64,000 nucleotides of DNA from Dermanyssus gallinae (GCA_003439945.1 QVRM01002236.1:17501-81500), one strand, 5' to 3'. Shown: positions 22,846-36,450, numbered from the stretch's first letter. Notes: generated from the sequence alone by a model not told the origin. Translations and numbers: made by a program.

Positions 22846-23200
22846 CCACTCGACAACGCACGGCTACTTTTCGTACGCTGCCCCAATAGTGATGTTGATA
22901 ACAACATCGATGATGGTGATGATCACTTTTGGCTTGCCGCTCTCGACGCTTTGACGGCCTCCCCGTGGCTGACTGACTGACTGACTGGGTGAGTGACGGT
23001 AGCGGCGTTGGCAGCGTCAGCGTGCCGGCGCCCCACGTGAGCCGCCGCCGCCCGTGGCCGCTCGCTAACAAAAGACTCGTCAACTTGACGCTGTGCAGCC
23101 GCAGCTGTAGCGTAGTTAAAGCTTGACATAGCGAGAGCTGGACATCGAGCGCCCGGCCGCGCTCCGGGGGCGCTCCGCATCCGTTTCCCTCATCCCCAAC

Positions 23201-23554
23201 ATGCCGTCCGTTGTTGGTGTCCCGCTTCCGAACGTAGCACAGCCGCCAAGCGACACAGTCGCCGTGACTCCAGTAAAAACCACGCGAAGGGGAGGCAAAA
23301 AGAACAACAGCGACAAAAAAAACAGCGTCAAAACCGCAATAGCGCGCAGCTGTAATGTCATTGTTGTTTACGCTAGCTTTGTTATTTATGGTTGCTGTTT
23401 GGACTGTTTATTGTTGTTGTTGTTACTGTTTTTATTGTTTGTTGTTGTTGTTGTTGTGTTTGTTGTTTGTGTGACTTTTAGCTGCTTGTTGCGAATACAG
23501 TTGCAGTTAGTTGCTTCGTATGCTTGGCATTTGTGGCGGTTGTTCTTATGTTAG
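23201..23554 (+). other. Unsupported 117-codon frame in the GC-rich block
   Basis: An ATG in the context CCAACATGC opens a frame that begins MPSVVGVPLPNVAQPPSD and includes a basic stretch (about residues 26-45). It then enters a Val/Leu-rich part that is the translation of the GTT array. The N-terminal 55 residues are non-repetitive and the ATG context is reasonable for an arthropod. No domain and no splice donor could be identified with confidence. Confidence 0.15.
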
Positions 23555-23745
23555 TTGTTGCTATTGGCGTTGTTGTCATTATTTTGTTCGCTGTTATTGC
23601 GAGCATAGAGTTATTGTCATGTCATCGTTACCGTTGATCGAGCGGTAGTATTTGCCGTTGTTTCTGCCCGCTGTTGTTGTTGTTGTCTTAGCCTTGTCGT
23701 TGTCGTTGTCGGCTTAGCGTTGTAATTGTCATTGTTGTTGTTGTA
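23409..23745 (+). repeat. GTT trinucleotide field
   Basis: GTT triplets cluster at about 23410-23455, 23673-23692 and 23696-23742, with diverged GTT/GCT words between. All run in the GTT sense on the plus strand. Confidence 0.92.
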
Positions 23746-23755
23746 CCCTCGGTGG

Positions 23756-24549
23756 TTTTTTCATCCATTTATTATATCACCCCGCATACAGATAGTATAT
23801 ACCTGTATTGTAATTATTTATTGTTACTTTCGATCTTCTTGCTCCTATTGTAGCTGCGACAAGGTCAGCTGAACCTGAGTATCTATCTATCTAGCCAACA
23901 TGCTCGGGGGCCACCGATGTGGCGAACACCGCACTGGTTGTGCAACTTAATCTGAGCTCAAACACTTTGAGGATGAAGATCCATCTCTTCTCTTGTGTGA
24001 TCATCTCTTATAGATAATACGGTGCTAATCTATCGGTGGCGCCGCCGGCCTGTCTACCAAATGCCGCTGTTGAAGTCGTCGTGATCGTGGGCGTCGACAA
24101 CAACGAAAACGACGACGTAATGGCCATTTTCGTTCTTGCTTTAGCGCCTGCGTTAACCTCCTGCTCTCTTGTCGTTGTTGTCGCTTCGTTGCCAATGCGT
24201 TCACTTTTCTGTACACGGCTGCTGCCGCTGCTGCTGCTGACGAGTGAGCGTGCCGAACTCACCAAGCGTGTGCAGCGTGACAAGCATTCTCGTTTGCCAT
24301 ATGCATTGCACTTACGCAGCAGCATTTGAATGGCGGCTGAAGTGACGCCAAACTGACGTGATGACCAAGGCCAGACGAAGCGAAAAGAAGAAAGCAAAAA
24401 GAAAAGAAAAAGAAAAGAGGAAGAATAAGAATAGAAGAAAAATACGACGGCGACGACGACGACAATGACGTAGAGGACCACCACTCAAGCTCGACACTTC
24501 GTTGCTTCATCACTGCCGCCGATATGTCAGCTGACATTCGTGACATTTC
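23756..24549. other. Unique sequence with purine-rich patch
   Basis: A purine-rich stretch (about 24372-24440) is followed by CGACGACGACGAC (about 24448-24462). A 158-codon minus-strand frame at 24008-24484 has a Phe/Ser-rich N-terminus that translates this patch. No gene is recognised. Confidence 0.5.
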
Positions 24550-24550
24550 C

Positions 24551-24593
<43 letters not shown>

Positions 24594-24625
24594 ACAACAA
24601 CAGCAGCAATGACAACAAGAACAGA
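24551..24625 (+). repeat. AAC trinucleotide tract
   Basis: About 40 bp of pure AAC (24551-24591) is followed by GAC/AGC-interrupted AAC. Confidence 0.96.
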
Positions 24626-26105
24626 AACACCAACATAGGTAAAATCGTTGGGTCGGGGGAAGCCGCTTGGAACTTGGAAAGTGGAAAGCCGCTTGAAAAG
24701 TTGCTTTGCTTGCGCATGTATTATTGAACACGTATGGCACTTGACACTTTTGGATGGCTATTTTTGAAATGTCATTGACGATTGCTTAACTACTAATAGA
24801 ACACACGCCTCCTTCGTTCTATGCCGCCCGCCCGTTCTGTGTCCCTTCGTCGTGAGTTCCGTGCGGCCGTGCTGAAGTGGTCATTCGATGTTTGTGTTCT
24901 TTTTTTGGTCCAAGCCGATTAGGCACCGACGTGATGTTGGCACAATATGCTGGCACAATAATTGCATACATGAGACAGAAATAACTCTGCCACTAGAATA
25001 GTGATATCTTATCGTAAAAGTAACACCACGGCCACGGCAACCACCACCACCACCACAACAGCACCAACAATCACGTGCTTTTTGATGAATGAAAAGTCTT
25101 GCTTCAATAGTACCAATGTGTGGGTCAGGGGTGTTACGGATAGTGAGGGCAGGGTGGCCCATGCTAGCCCGACGTTCAATTCAAGTAAGTTCTACAATGA
25201 ACGCCAGAACTAGCAAGAACGGCTATTAAGGAAACATGATGTTCCTGTGCCAGATGCTAATTGATTAGGTCGTATAGGTCAGGTTCGCCCATAATAAACG
25301 AGTGAAACGGTCGATTCGATGCCCGTCGAGCATCCAGCCCGGCCGGATTACGCACCATTGATCACCCGTCATAGTCTATTATAGGATCGCACTAGACGTA
25401 CTTTGGCCCTATCTGACAACCCGCAGGCATCGGGATACTGGCATAAACGGGTGGGTAAAGGTCACTCGACCTTTCTGCCAAAGCTGCCAAAGCCATTCTG
25501 AGAACGCTTGAATAATTTTAATAATCATAGTGATAAAAATACACGTTTGGAATAATTCGAATCTTATAAGGCATAGAATAACAAGCCGTATACTACGACA
25601 TGGTTGGCATGCTCGCCAGCTGCAGTCGATTATCACAAATTAATTCAATCCTTCAGCAATCCGTTTATGCGTGTGCTTGTGGACAACGTCATTGTAGTGA
25701 TATTACTTGCATTTGCCCGCAGTATGATATAGCAAGATTAGGTAGACAATAATAAGTACAATATATCTATATGTATATATACACGCAGACATGTATACCT
25801 TTAATCATAACGAACATGTAGATTTATCAAAATCATAATAAATCTACATCGGCATTTCGCCCACAGGCAAAAGGTTAAATCCTAATAAAAATCAATTATT
25901 CAATGAGCGTTCAACGGCAGCGGAAAATATAGGCTACTCCCTTGGCCACGTCGCGTCTACGCCAAAATCACAATACACGGAAACCGCCCGCAAAGCAACA
26001 GGTTCTTCTGCGACCGAGAACAAGAAACAGCTTCAAAGTGGAACAGGATTGCCCAAGGTAATATGCAAACAGAAAGTAATTACAACGATTGTGGTTCATT
26101 TTCTC
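24626..26105. other. Mostly unique sequence
   Basis: A CAC/ACC triplet run lies at about 25026-25066, and an A+T-rich part lies at about 25740-25900. No gene is recognised. Confidence 0.5.
25816..25849. repeat. 12-bp perfect inverted repeat
   Basis: ATGTAGATTTAT (25816-25827) pairs exactly with ATAAATCTACAT (25838-25849) across a 10-base loop. Confidence 0.85.
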
Positions 26106-26115
26106 ACAGACAAGC

Positions 26116-26203
26116 ATATATATATATATGCATGCATACAGATAGATGTATATATCTACATTTGCCAATAGGAGGAAATAGTGTATATATATATATATAT
26201 ATA
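26116..26203. repeat. Short TA tracts with variants
   Basis: CATATATATATATATGCATGCATAC (about 26115-26139, TA core of some 14 bp) and a pure TA tract (26184-26203) lie 45 bp apart. Confidence 0.9.
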
Positions 26204-26999
26204 CCTATGCTTGATCCAATGCGGACGAGTCTTATGCTGTGCTACGCGATAAACATTCTCTACGTTCAGAGTTTAATTTCGAAAGCATACTGGCTAGAGC
26301 AAAGAGCCAGTAGGCCTTCATTTACTGCTTAAACCGGTTTTACCTTCCGCTGCCGTGCTTTTCCCAGTGTTTAACAGCCGTCTCGCGCCCGTGGCGGCAT
26401 CGTTTGCGCATAACGAATCCATGAACGAAGATCGAGCCGTAACTCGATCTAAAATTTGTCCATATAGAATTCTTACCTGAAATACAGACGTGTCACAAAA
26501 TGTGTTAGAGCGTTTAATGAAGCATATATATATATATGTCTATAAGTTCAGCTTAAAGGATCTTCACTATCGATGCATGATGCATTCGACAATACGGCCA
26601 CTGATGTGCCAGAGCATTATTTTCATCTAGCACCGATTGTCACCCACCTACGGGCCAGAAGTAATCAGCGTCGTTGCTCTCCAACAAACGACCAACACAT
26701 ACATAACTTCTGGTCATTGCAGTCGCAAGGTTGTTACGAGTTCTTTATTACACCTGCTGCTTAAATATCCACGTTTATTCAGTCATTCATCGGTTGGCCA
26801 AACAGTTCAATCACTGATAGTTAGTTGATCGCATTTAATGGCGATGTGCTGTGGACCACTGCCACCGCGCCATTTCAATCAAGATGTCTGTGCGCACAAA
26901 TGTGTATATGTATATATAAATTTATATGCGTGTGCCTGAGGCTCGTGCTATCGAGATATCCAGATAACATAATTTCGCCGGACTGTATCCGAATAAGTG
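26204..26999. other. Unique sequence, no gene recognised
   Basis: A 7-bp-arm palindrome, GATCGAG and CTCGATC around CCGTAA, lies at 26430-26449. A small TA tract lies near 26524-26537. Confidence 0.5.
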
Positions 27000-27000
27000 C

Positions 27001-27056
27001 AACAACAGCCTCCTCTCAATTCAACATCGCAACAACAATAGTAGTAACAACAACAA

Positions 27057-27088
<32 letters not shown>

Positions 27089-27090
27089 GT
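27001..27090 (+). repeat. AAC trinucleotide tract
   Basis: Imperfect AAC with TAGTA variants passes into a pure AAC run (about 27057-27090). Confidence 0.95.
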
Positions 27091-27361
27091 ATTACTAGCA
27101 ATGATAAAAATGATTTGGCCGCCAAGACACGCATGGTGATCAAAGCAGCAGCAGCAGTGATCCAACAGCCACGTTGAATGTATGTAGTAAACGACGTAGC
27201 AGCCGATGAAGACCAAAAACGGAAAGAGGTAACAATGCGCAGTTAATCAGGTAGAACGCGAGCAGGACTTTATTAGTTAACGAGGCAGGAATTCCGTGTC
27301 GGCCCCGCAGTGCAATTGTTGTTCAACTGTCGCTAACACAGCAGCTTCCTGATTGCAGTAC

Positions 27362-27455
27362 CACACAACAACAACAGCAGCAACAAAACCAGCAACATTG
27401 GCAACAAGAGTATTGGCAAACATGTGGAACTTTAAAATAGGGACGCTTAGCCGTG

Positions 27456-27496
<41 letters not shown>
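27362..27496. repeat. AAC/AGC tract and TA tract
   Basis: CAA/CAG triplets (about 27366-27395) and a TA tract with one TGTA variant (27455-27496) flank 60 bp of unique DNA. Confidence 0.93.
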
Positions 27497-28032
27497 CACA
27501 AATACTGTGGCAGCAAAACGCGTAATACGTTCGTTTTCTTGGACTACGAACAAACTGGGACAGCGATCAAAAGAAAAAGGTGTTCGCTGTTAGATTAAGA
27601 GTAAAAGCAGTCTGGTTAGAGGCGGCTGGTTAAAGATGGAGGCATCATCAGGGCGAACCAGGCAGTGAACATTCGCCGGAATCTGAGAGCCGGAGTCTCG
27701 ATCGAGCCAGCTATTGTTCCATGATACAAAGTCAACACACAAACACACGACACAGATCCAATTGTGATTGTGTTGATGACGAGCAAGGTAGACAAGTGAT
27801 CCAATTTCGATCACAATTTGAGCCTCTGTTTCTCAAAGCAAGCGTCTGGGGCTCAACTAGCCAGGCGAATCGGCGGTTCCGCCAGGGCCAGACAGAACGC
27901 GAACATCCATCCGACTGCTCAATCGGCCGTGAACGCCTCCGGCGCAGGAAATGGTCGCTTCAAAGCGACGCCTTACAATTGGAACCCTTGGAAATTTGGC
28001 CAAATCAGTGGCGACCAACATATAGAAGTTTG
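27497..28032. other. Unique sequence, no gene recognised
   Basis: Frames at 27590-28158 overlap on both strands and show no domain. Confidence 0.5.
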
Positions 28033-28081
28033 TTATATATATCTATATCTATCTATATATATATATATATATATATATATT
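28033..28081. repeat. TA tract with ATCTATCT variants
   Basis: TATC words (28042-28055) precede about 26 bp of pure TA. Confidence 0.95.
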
Positions 28082-28389
28082 GTCGACGAGACGAAGCTGA
28101 ATACATAGCCGGCGAGCCTGGCAATAGGGGTGGCGAGTGCGATCGCCTCCTAGCGTAACAGACACCCTCTTTAAGGGCTGCTTCTTAAAACTCGCAGATT
28201 TTCTTAAACTTATAATAGCTAACAGAGAATGCGCCGCACAATGTGCTTTCGTGTGTGTAATTTATGGAGAAATCCTTAATTATGGAGAAAATATCAACAT
28301 TGGCTCAAGCTGGAGTGGCGCGCAACGATGATAATGAGCACAATTAGTTCTAACTTCTCCACGAACATCTATCGCAGCGTGTTCGGGCA

Positions 28390-28872
28390 GATTCTCTCTC
28401 TCTCTCTCTCGTTTGCTTTCTTGCGTCTCCCTTTGGTATTCTCCGCCTCTAATTCTACCAGTGCATAGCTATGAAAGCCTGGCAACAAAGAATGTATCAA
28501 CAAAGAACAACAATATAATAACAGCGGCCGCGATGACAATGAGAACAACAACAGCAGCAGCAACAACAACAATAACAACAACGACGACAAAGACAACAAC
28601 TATAACAACAATAAAAACAACAACAAAAACAACAGCGGCGCCAGCGAGAGAAAAATACTACAAAGATGTTTATACGGCTGACAACGCCAGCGGCTTGGCA
28701 GATCATGTTATCGCGACCATATAATGATGAACCGAAGTCGAGACGTGTACCAAAACAAAATACAATAATGGCGAAGAAGACGACGACAGCAACAACAACA
28801 ACAGAGGCCGCAGCAGCAGCATCAGCAACAATAAAAACAACAATAAGTACAGCCACAACAGAAACAGCAACA
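28390..28872 (+). repeat. CT run and two AAC/AGC fields
   Basis: A CT run (28392-28409), an AAC field (about 28541-28640) and a second AAC/AGC field (about 28787-28872) are separated by unique DNA. The minus-strand frames are poly-Val, poly-Leu or poly-Cys from the repeats. Confidence 0.92.
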
Positions 28873-29148
28873 ATGACAATTGCTATTGCCACACGCATGA
28901 CCGGTGACGCCACCGCAGACGTCCAAAGATCATCTCACGAACGCTTCTTCATCTCTTGTTCAGCAAGAACGATGGAAGCGAGATGTTTACATGCAACCCG
29001 TTCACATCCATCTCGATCTATGTGATGATATATGCAGATCACAGCACATGTAGATCTGCTACTTTAGGCTGCATCAATCTACTACCCGAGTTTGTCGCCC
29101 ACCGGCCACCGCAAAATGCAGATGTATCGTGTGCTCAAAATCTCTCAA

Positions 29149-29188
29149 GGTCTCTCTCTCTAAATATATATATATATATATATATATA
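29149..29188. repeat. Compound CT-TA tract
   Basis: TCTCTCTCTC passes through AAA into a 25-bp TA tract (29164-29188). Confidence 0.94.
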
Positions 29189-29367
29189 CCATTACTATAT
29201 TTTTTCGTCAACAAGGTGGTGATGATGCAACGCAGGAACATGATACGATCGCCGGTGTCAAGATCAAACAAAGAAAAAAAACAGAGACGGTAAGAAAAAC
29301 CAGTAATGAACAGAATACACTAGCGGAATCCTGGCGCCGTAAATTGGTACGATATCAAGTCTAAGAT

Positions 29368-29760
29368 TTGCCTCTGCTTCAGACACCACAAAGTGCGAAG
29401 GTCGGAGTTGGAGTCACCGAACAACTGGCGACACTGGACGGCTTTCACGCACACAGGAACGCGGCCGGCAACGATGAAGTCAACCGCCGACCGTCAAAGA
29501 TACGGCACAACCTCAGTAGCAAATCTACGAAGGTTCGAATTGTAGCGACGTCGCCCGCCGTTCCCACGGCGTGGGCCGTAAAAGACGCACGACGAACAGG
29601 CCCCAATATTGACGGGCTAACGCGACGACCCTGCCGGGTGGACGTCATAAGATGGAATCAGTCATTCAGCGCGTCATTGGTGCGCACAGTAACAGTAAAA
29701 TTAAGAGCATTAAACAAATGGTTTATAATATACACAAAAAAAAAACTTTACGTCGTTTAG
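29368..29760 (+). other. Unsupported 130-codon open frame
   Basis: The frame lies wholly in non-repetitive, moderately GC-rich DNA and opens with TTG. A pyrimidine-rich CTCTGCTTCAG directly upstream of ACACC resembles a splice acceptor inside the frame. The N-terminal 95 residues are basic and polar; the end (WFIIYTKKKLYVV) reads through A-rich DNA. No family is recognised. It could be part of an exon or a chance frame. Confidence 0.15.
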
Positions 29761-29884
29761 TTTAGCCGCAAACACTACGAACAGAGAGATTGTATTTTTT
29801 GGGGCTATTACTACTATTATTATTAATATGATTATTGCTATTGGGGCTGTTGTCAGCTCTCGGTGATTACGCTCTGTGAGAGAG

Positions 29885-29886
<2 letters not shown>

Positions 29887-29917
<31 letters not shown>
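29887..29917. repeat. (TA)n tract
   Basis: This is a pure TA tract of about 31 bp. Confidence 0.97.
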
Positions 29918-31512
<1,595 letters not shown>

Positions 31513-31663
31513 AAATGTCCTACTCTCCGCATTGACACAAATGTACCGGCCGTTCACCTTCGAAGAAAGCCAGATTTTAGGTCAGTCACTTCACTCGGCG
31601 ACAAGTGAGACTTCACGTCTTCTAGCCGTCAGGCGCAGATGACACACAGATATAGACCTTCAA

Positions 31664-32155
31664 GTGAAGTTTCCTCTAGTGGAAGAGCGCCTTCAATCGG
31701 AATGCAGTCTATCGAGTATGTCGCCTCTAAAACCACGCGGGCCGGGGCACGTGAGGTTCGTTGCACTCTCAGGCATGCATACCGGCCGAGAGTGTTCTAG
31801 TAGCGAAGTCACCCGCTTTTATCACGAGATGCTACGAGAGCGGTACAGATATGCCGATCAATCACTGTTTCTCTGGTTACCCAACCAGTCCTATAAACCT
31901 AGCCAGCCTACTTCTCGTATGAACTGTATAGCTCAGCGTGGTCTACAAAGAGTTTTGTACTGGCAGTACATTCGTAGCACAAATACCGCAATCATTTGCG
32001 CAGATAAAAACGATTATAAAGAGATAAAAACGATTATATTAAGCGGTATATGTGTAAAAAATATACTATATTGGAAGCCAAACACTGGAATGGAGGGAGA
32101 AATCATGAATACTGTTCAACTACCTAACACAGTAATATCGTACGTGTCATATTGA
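31664..32155 (+). other. Longest frame in wholly unique DNA (163 codons), unsupported
   Basis: The frame opens with GTG, and its first ATG is at 31718. Composition is unbiased and includes YHEMLRERYRYADQSLFLWL. A 17-bp direct duplication (AGATAAAAACGATTATA at 32002 and 32022) lies inside it, so part of its length comes from a local duplication. I recognise no domain, signal peptide or splice site. It may be a chance frame, a decayed element, or an unrecognised exon. Confidence 0.17.
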
Positions 32156-32248
32156 CGGGTTCTCAAGATGTTTTTTTTTCTATAATCCGTAATGACATAC
32201 GAAAAGGTGCATTCATATATATATAATTAAATACTCTCTGCAGTTTCC

Positions 32249-32536
32249 TTAGGACAGAGTCATTCGGGCAAGGACAGTGGCTATCCTAGCACTCTCTAAG
32301 ATGACTCTCAACGAAAGCCTTAAAGCAAGCTTAGCCTTTGTGCAATATCCAGACATGACCCTGGAAAGCCGTGTCAAAGGCAAAAATAAGAAGTAACAAA
32401 CGACAAATATTGCCAATGCCAATCCACAGTTCAATGCGGTCCACAGTCCTTGGGAAGACAGGTCCTCATCAAAGAAAGGAAACATCCTCCTAGAATAGGC
32501 AGCGCAAACAGATTTCATGGACACTTCTGGGCACAC
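32249..32536 (-). other. Frame with one predicted membrane segment, unsupported
   Basis: A 95-codon minus-strand frame opens with GTG (first ATG at codon 7) in non-repetitive DNA. Residues about 31-54 form a hydrophobic segment (NCGLALAIFVVCYFLFLPL) flanked by an acidic stretch before it and basic residues after it, compatible with a transmembrane helix. Unlike most hydrophobic frames here it does not come from a GTT or TA repeat. No family is recognised and no gene context exists. Confidence 0.17.
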
Positions 32537-32926
32537 CTTTGATAATGACAGACACAGAACAACTCAGCCATCAACAAAGTATTAAACGTAGCTTAAGTAC
32601 CGAGGAAGCACGAAGGGGAATACATGGAGAACAAGGATAAATAGTGTGTATATTTCTTTTACCAGTCTTTACAGGACCTACAGAATGTCTCGAGATAGAA
32701 GGAAATGTCAGTTCGTAGGAGCATAAGCGGTCTAGATTACAACACCCCCCCCCCTCAAAAGAAAAGGATCACTTGAACAATGTTACCATAAACGGTGTTT
32801 CTGTCGTTGTCGGTCTCACTGTTATGACGGGCTCCTTCCTCTACTGCTCTGCTCGGCACCAATTGTAGATATAGTGGGTGGGGACATTACGCTGATCACA
32901 CGATTGTTACTGTTACTGAATGCCTG
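32537..32926. other. Unique sequence with a C-run
   Basis: A run of about ten C lies near 32745-32754. No gene is recognised. Confidence 0.5.
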
Positions 32927-32928
32927 AA

Positions 32929-32972
32929 TTGTTGTTGTTGTGGTTGTTGCTGTTGTTGTCAATGCTATTGTG
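32929..32972 (+). repeat. GTT trinucleotide tract
   Basis: GTT triplets with GTG and GCT variants, in the GTT sense on the plus strand. Confidence 0.93.
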
Positions 32973-33916
32973 GTTGCCGTTGTCGTTTTTGTCTATGCTA
33001 TACTTGTTGTTATAACTGTGACCGGCGGGCAACGACTAGCAACGACTGAGTCAGCAAAAACAAGTCCGGGACTGCGAAGTCCACGAAAGACAATAACAAC
33101 GACAACAATCGTGGTGGGAAGCAAATCTCACCACACTACATCCCGTGGCGTTCTCTCTCGCTATATATATATATATATTTCTCCTCCCCATCTCTGTTTC
33201 TATTCAGCTCCTCTCCTGCTTGCTAAGTCCCTGTTGCCGAGACGTCTTGAGTATCGAGTGTGACATTCAGCACTGACGCACCGCAGCTCAATACAATGTA
33301 CTAGCACTGCATTAGGAGATGAGAGATCAACAACGTCTCTTTCAGCTTAGCAGATCCACGCAAAATGTGCATTAAATTGCGGTTTACAGCCCGATATGTA
33401 TACACGATTTTGGAGATAAATTATATATATATATAACTTTAAAACAAGACCAGAAAGTTGAATCGGTACGTTTCATTCTTCACATTTCTGTAGCGGCAGC
33501 AGTGAACTGGAAAAGCACTCGAATATACGATCTCGGGTCAGTCACTTCCGTTCTATTCGCAGATGTCTCTTACGCCTAACGAAGTAAAATGTTTCTTGTA
33601 AGTGAGCCAGTGACATTGTTCATTCTAAGAATGAATATGAACCAATCCCTCTTATCTCACCAGTTGTTCCCCAGCACCACCACCCTATCAACAGAACTGT
33701 AGAAAATCAATCGAGTTGATTGTGAAATTCACACGATGTAGCGTTTTATGTACGTATATATATATATATATATATCGCTCACAAGCACGCAGATAGTACC
33801 TTGCCGAAACGTTTAGGCAGCTTGCACGCTTTACTCTCTCAAACGCTTAGCTCCTAGCTCACATGAACACGTCGTTTGCTCAAGAAAAGCTCACGGCAAA
33901 AACAACGAGAACATCA
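32973..33916. other. Unique sequence with three short TA tracts
   Basis: TA tracts lie at about 33163-33177 (after CTCTCTCTCGC), 33424-33436 and 33755-33774. No gene is recognised. Confidence 0.6.
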
Positions 33917-33917
33917 C

Positions 33918-34078
33918 CGATGATGATGATGATGATGATGATGACTACAGCAAGAACAAATACGACGAAGACGCGTGCATCGTCAAGACTGCATAAACGC
34001 TAATGAACCACATAATAACAACAATAACAGCAACAATACAACAATAACAACAACAACTACAATAAGAACAGCAACAAA
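33918..34078 (+). repeat. ATG triplets and AAC field
   Basis: A GATGAT run (about 33919-33943) is followed by an AAC field with AAT and ACT variants (about 34015-34078). Confidence 0.93.
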
Positions 34079-34449
34079 AGCTGGAGATGCTGAACTGATG
34101 AAACGCATTCCAGCAAGCAGATATTGGACTCGAACTGGGCAAATATGGCTCGGTCCGGCGCCGCTACACATTTGCGGTAGCCCACAATAATAAGAATAAA
34201 AACACATGGAACAAGTTAGAAGAAGAAGGAGCTCATTCAGAGAACGCGAACAAACAAACATACCAACTGCTGCCGGGAGAAATAGAAAGGCGAAATCTTA
34301 TCGTAAAAATGATATAATTGGGAGAAGGGGTCTTTCCCATCATCAACGTGCCCGCCAACAAGATAATCGCAATGAAACAGAATACCGGCACTAAATGATA
34401 ATAACACGACACATCAATGGGAACGAAAGCGACAATTGCTGTGAATTTC

Positions 34450-34560
34450 GCAACAACAACAACAGCAACAATAGCACCAGTGCCAGCTACTGGTGCTACT
34501 ACAATGACGCTCGCAATAACAACAAAAACAACAATGCGATTGAAACAGCAGCAAAACGAA
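34450..34560 (+). repeat. AAC/AGC imperfect trinucleotide field
   Basis: AAC and AGC triplets are interspersed with non-repeat words such as GTGCCAGCTACTGGTGC. Confidence 0.88.
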
Positions 34561-34774
34561 CACGCTGTCGAACATCAACGAGCGTTAAAAGGTCATTTCG
34601 GATCCGGTCTTTCTCGAGCACGAAACGAATCGCTTGCCTCTTGCCAGAAGCGCACATAGACCGCACAAAAACCGCGTCCAGCCAGCAGAGACAAACGATT
34701 CCTTTATTTACACAACGAACAAAATACTCGTTTCTTTTTAAGCCCGTATGGCTTTGCGGTCTTCTATTTTACGC

Positions 34775-35098
34775 ATATATATATATATATACATGAATGT
34801 AGGAGCGAGAAAGTGAAATCAAAAACGTTTGCGTTGATGATTTCCTTCGTCCAAAACGAATTACTTATAAAGACGGATAATGATTTGTTTCACAGCTATT
34901 TAGACCTATTCGACCCGACAAACTGCTAAAATCGGGGAATCGAAATTGCGACTTTTGATGTCAGAATGCTGACCACCTGCCCGGGCTAAAACCCCCCAGG
35001 GCTGTTTGACACCCGACCCCGAGACTGCACTGACACCCGATATCAAGTAAAAAAACATGCGTCTTAGAAGCGCTATATATATATATATATATTAAAAA

Positions 35099-35157
<59 letters not shown>
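34775..35157. repeat. Three TA tracts
   Basis: TA tracts lie at 34775-34791, 35074-35092 and 35103-35157. The last two are separated only by an A-rich TAAAAAATAAA spacer. The 280 bp between the first two is unique DNA. Confidence 0.95.
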
Positions 35158-35162
<5 letters not shown>

Positions 35163-35323
35163 TTTTTATAGAGATTAACAAGTGAAATGCACTGGGCGTC
35201 GTTTTTAGAGTCACGGTAATGTGAGACTCGCAAACCCACCAAAATCCAGTCGTCCTGTTTGCCCCTTGTCGGAAGTAGCCGTAGTACTATCTTCTCGAGA
35301 TTACTTCACTCTTTTTTAGGTAC

Positions 35324-35350
35324 TATATATATATATATATATTATATATA
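35324..35350. repeat. (TA)n tract with one ATTA break
   Basis: TA dinucleotides with a phase shift at ATTATA near 35341, followed by CACACA. Confidence 0.95.
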
Positions 35351-35604
35351 CACACAATATCAATTAGCCCTTGGTTTCCGTCGCTGTGGACTTTTCTATC
35401 CGCCTCGCCGGCATTCCTTTCGGTGGCATTGCCCGTTGATGCTACAATCAAATGACACTCCACCAGGCACTGTTCACTGTGCTTAGTCGTAGTAAGACGA
35501 ACCACATGAGCAGTTCGGGAAGAAACTCGAGTCTGGCTGCCCTTGAAGAGAAGACTACAGATGTCTCGACACACTGCCGGCAACAGGAACAAGATCAACA
35601 ACAA

Positions 35605-35735
35605 GAGCAGCAGCAGCTACGCTAACAGCAGAATTAGTAACACAACAACAACAACAACAACAACAACAATAACAACAACAATAACGACGACGACGACAAC
35701 ACCAACAACCGGATCCGCAACAACAATAACTTCAT
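35605..35735 (+). repeat. AAC field with GAC run
   Basis: AGC and AAC triplets (about 35606-35670) pass into AAC/AAT and then GAC triplets (about 35683-35697). Confidence 0.95.
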
Positions 35736-36363
35736 TAACAATACCCGCGATACTCGTCATAAGCTGTGCCTACGTAATATAGTAGGTCATATCGTATATC
35801 GCTATAACTATCGTAACTCGCTATAACCGCTCGCCTGAACTCAGCGACGCGTCTGCTACACTCGCGTACCAACGGCTAGATAATGGAGTAAGGCACCAGT
35901 AAAAGCGCCTGCTCTATATAACTAATCACCTTCAGCGGCGGCAGCAGCAGCATCAGCAGCAATGGCAGCGGAACAGTGGCTTCTCGTGGTCAGCATCTGA
36001 GATCGGTACGAATCGAACACCCGACTCTTACTGTCTGACTCACTCACTCACTCAATGACTTACAGTCTGATTGTCGTCTCGAGCAGATGCTGGCAACTGA
36101 TCGGCGCGCTGTTGCCGCTCTACCAGTCAAACTTTGTGGTCTCTGTGGCCCCGGCGATCCTCCTTAACAGCGGTGGACGTATGGTCGGGCTATCGGCGGC
36201 AGGCTAGCCAGCTGGAGATCAGAGATTTCTAGACAGAGATTTATCCGATGTATCTATCAGAGGTCGACGACAACAACAATGACAAACAACCGGCCAGTCT
36301 CTGCTGCCGATGCGTACCCACCCCATCGAGCCGTACATGGTACGCATAATGCTAATTAGCGCA

Positions 36364-36364
<1 letters not shown>
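35736..36364. other. Unique sequence with small CAG and ACTC runs
   Basis: AGC/CAG triplets lie at about 35937-35962 and an ACTC run at about 36037-36053. No gene is recognised. Confidence 0.55.
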
Positions 36365-36449
<85 letters not shown>

Positions 36450-36450
36450 G
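36365..36450. repeat. (TA)n tract, about 86 bp
   Basis: Nearly pure TA with one TGTA variant near the right end. Confidence 0.98.

Larger units (their letters stand above)
22086..23340. other. GC- and CpG-rich block
   Basis: Compared with its neighbours this block is rich in G+C and in CG dinucleotides, for instance the GGCGGCGGCGG words near 22155-22180 and the segment at about 22995-23190. It contains GTC/GTT triplet runs, an ATC run and a TA tract. Such composition can mark a promoter or regulatory region, but no TATA box, initiator or downstream gene could be tied to it. GC-rich simple sequence is an equally good explanation. Confidence 0.4.

Noticed and set aside
22335..22907. 190-codon minus-strand frame
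   Set aside because: It translates the TA tract (Tyr-Ile), the ATC tract (Met/Asp) and the GTC/GTT runs. No non-repetitive core of useful length.
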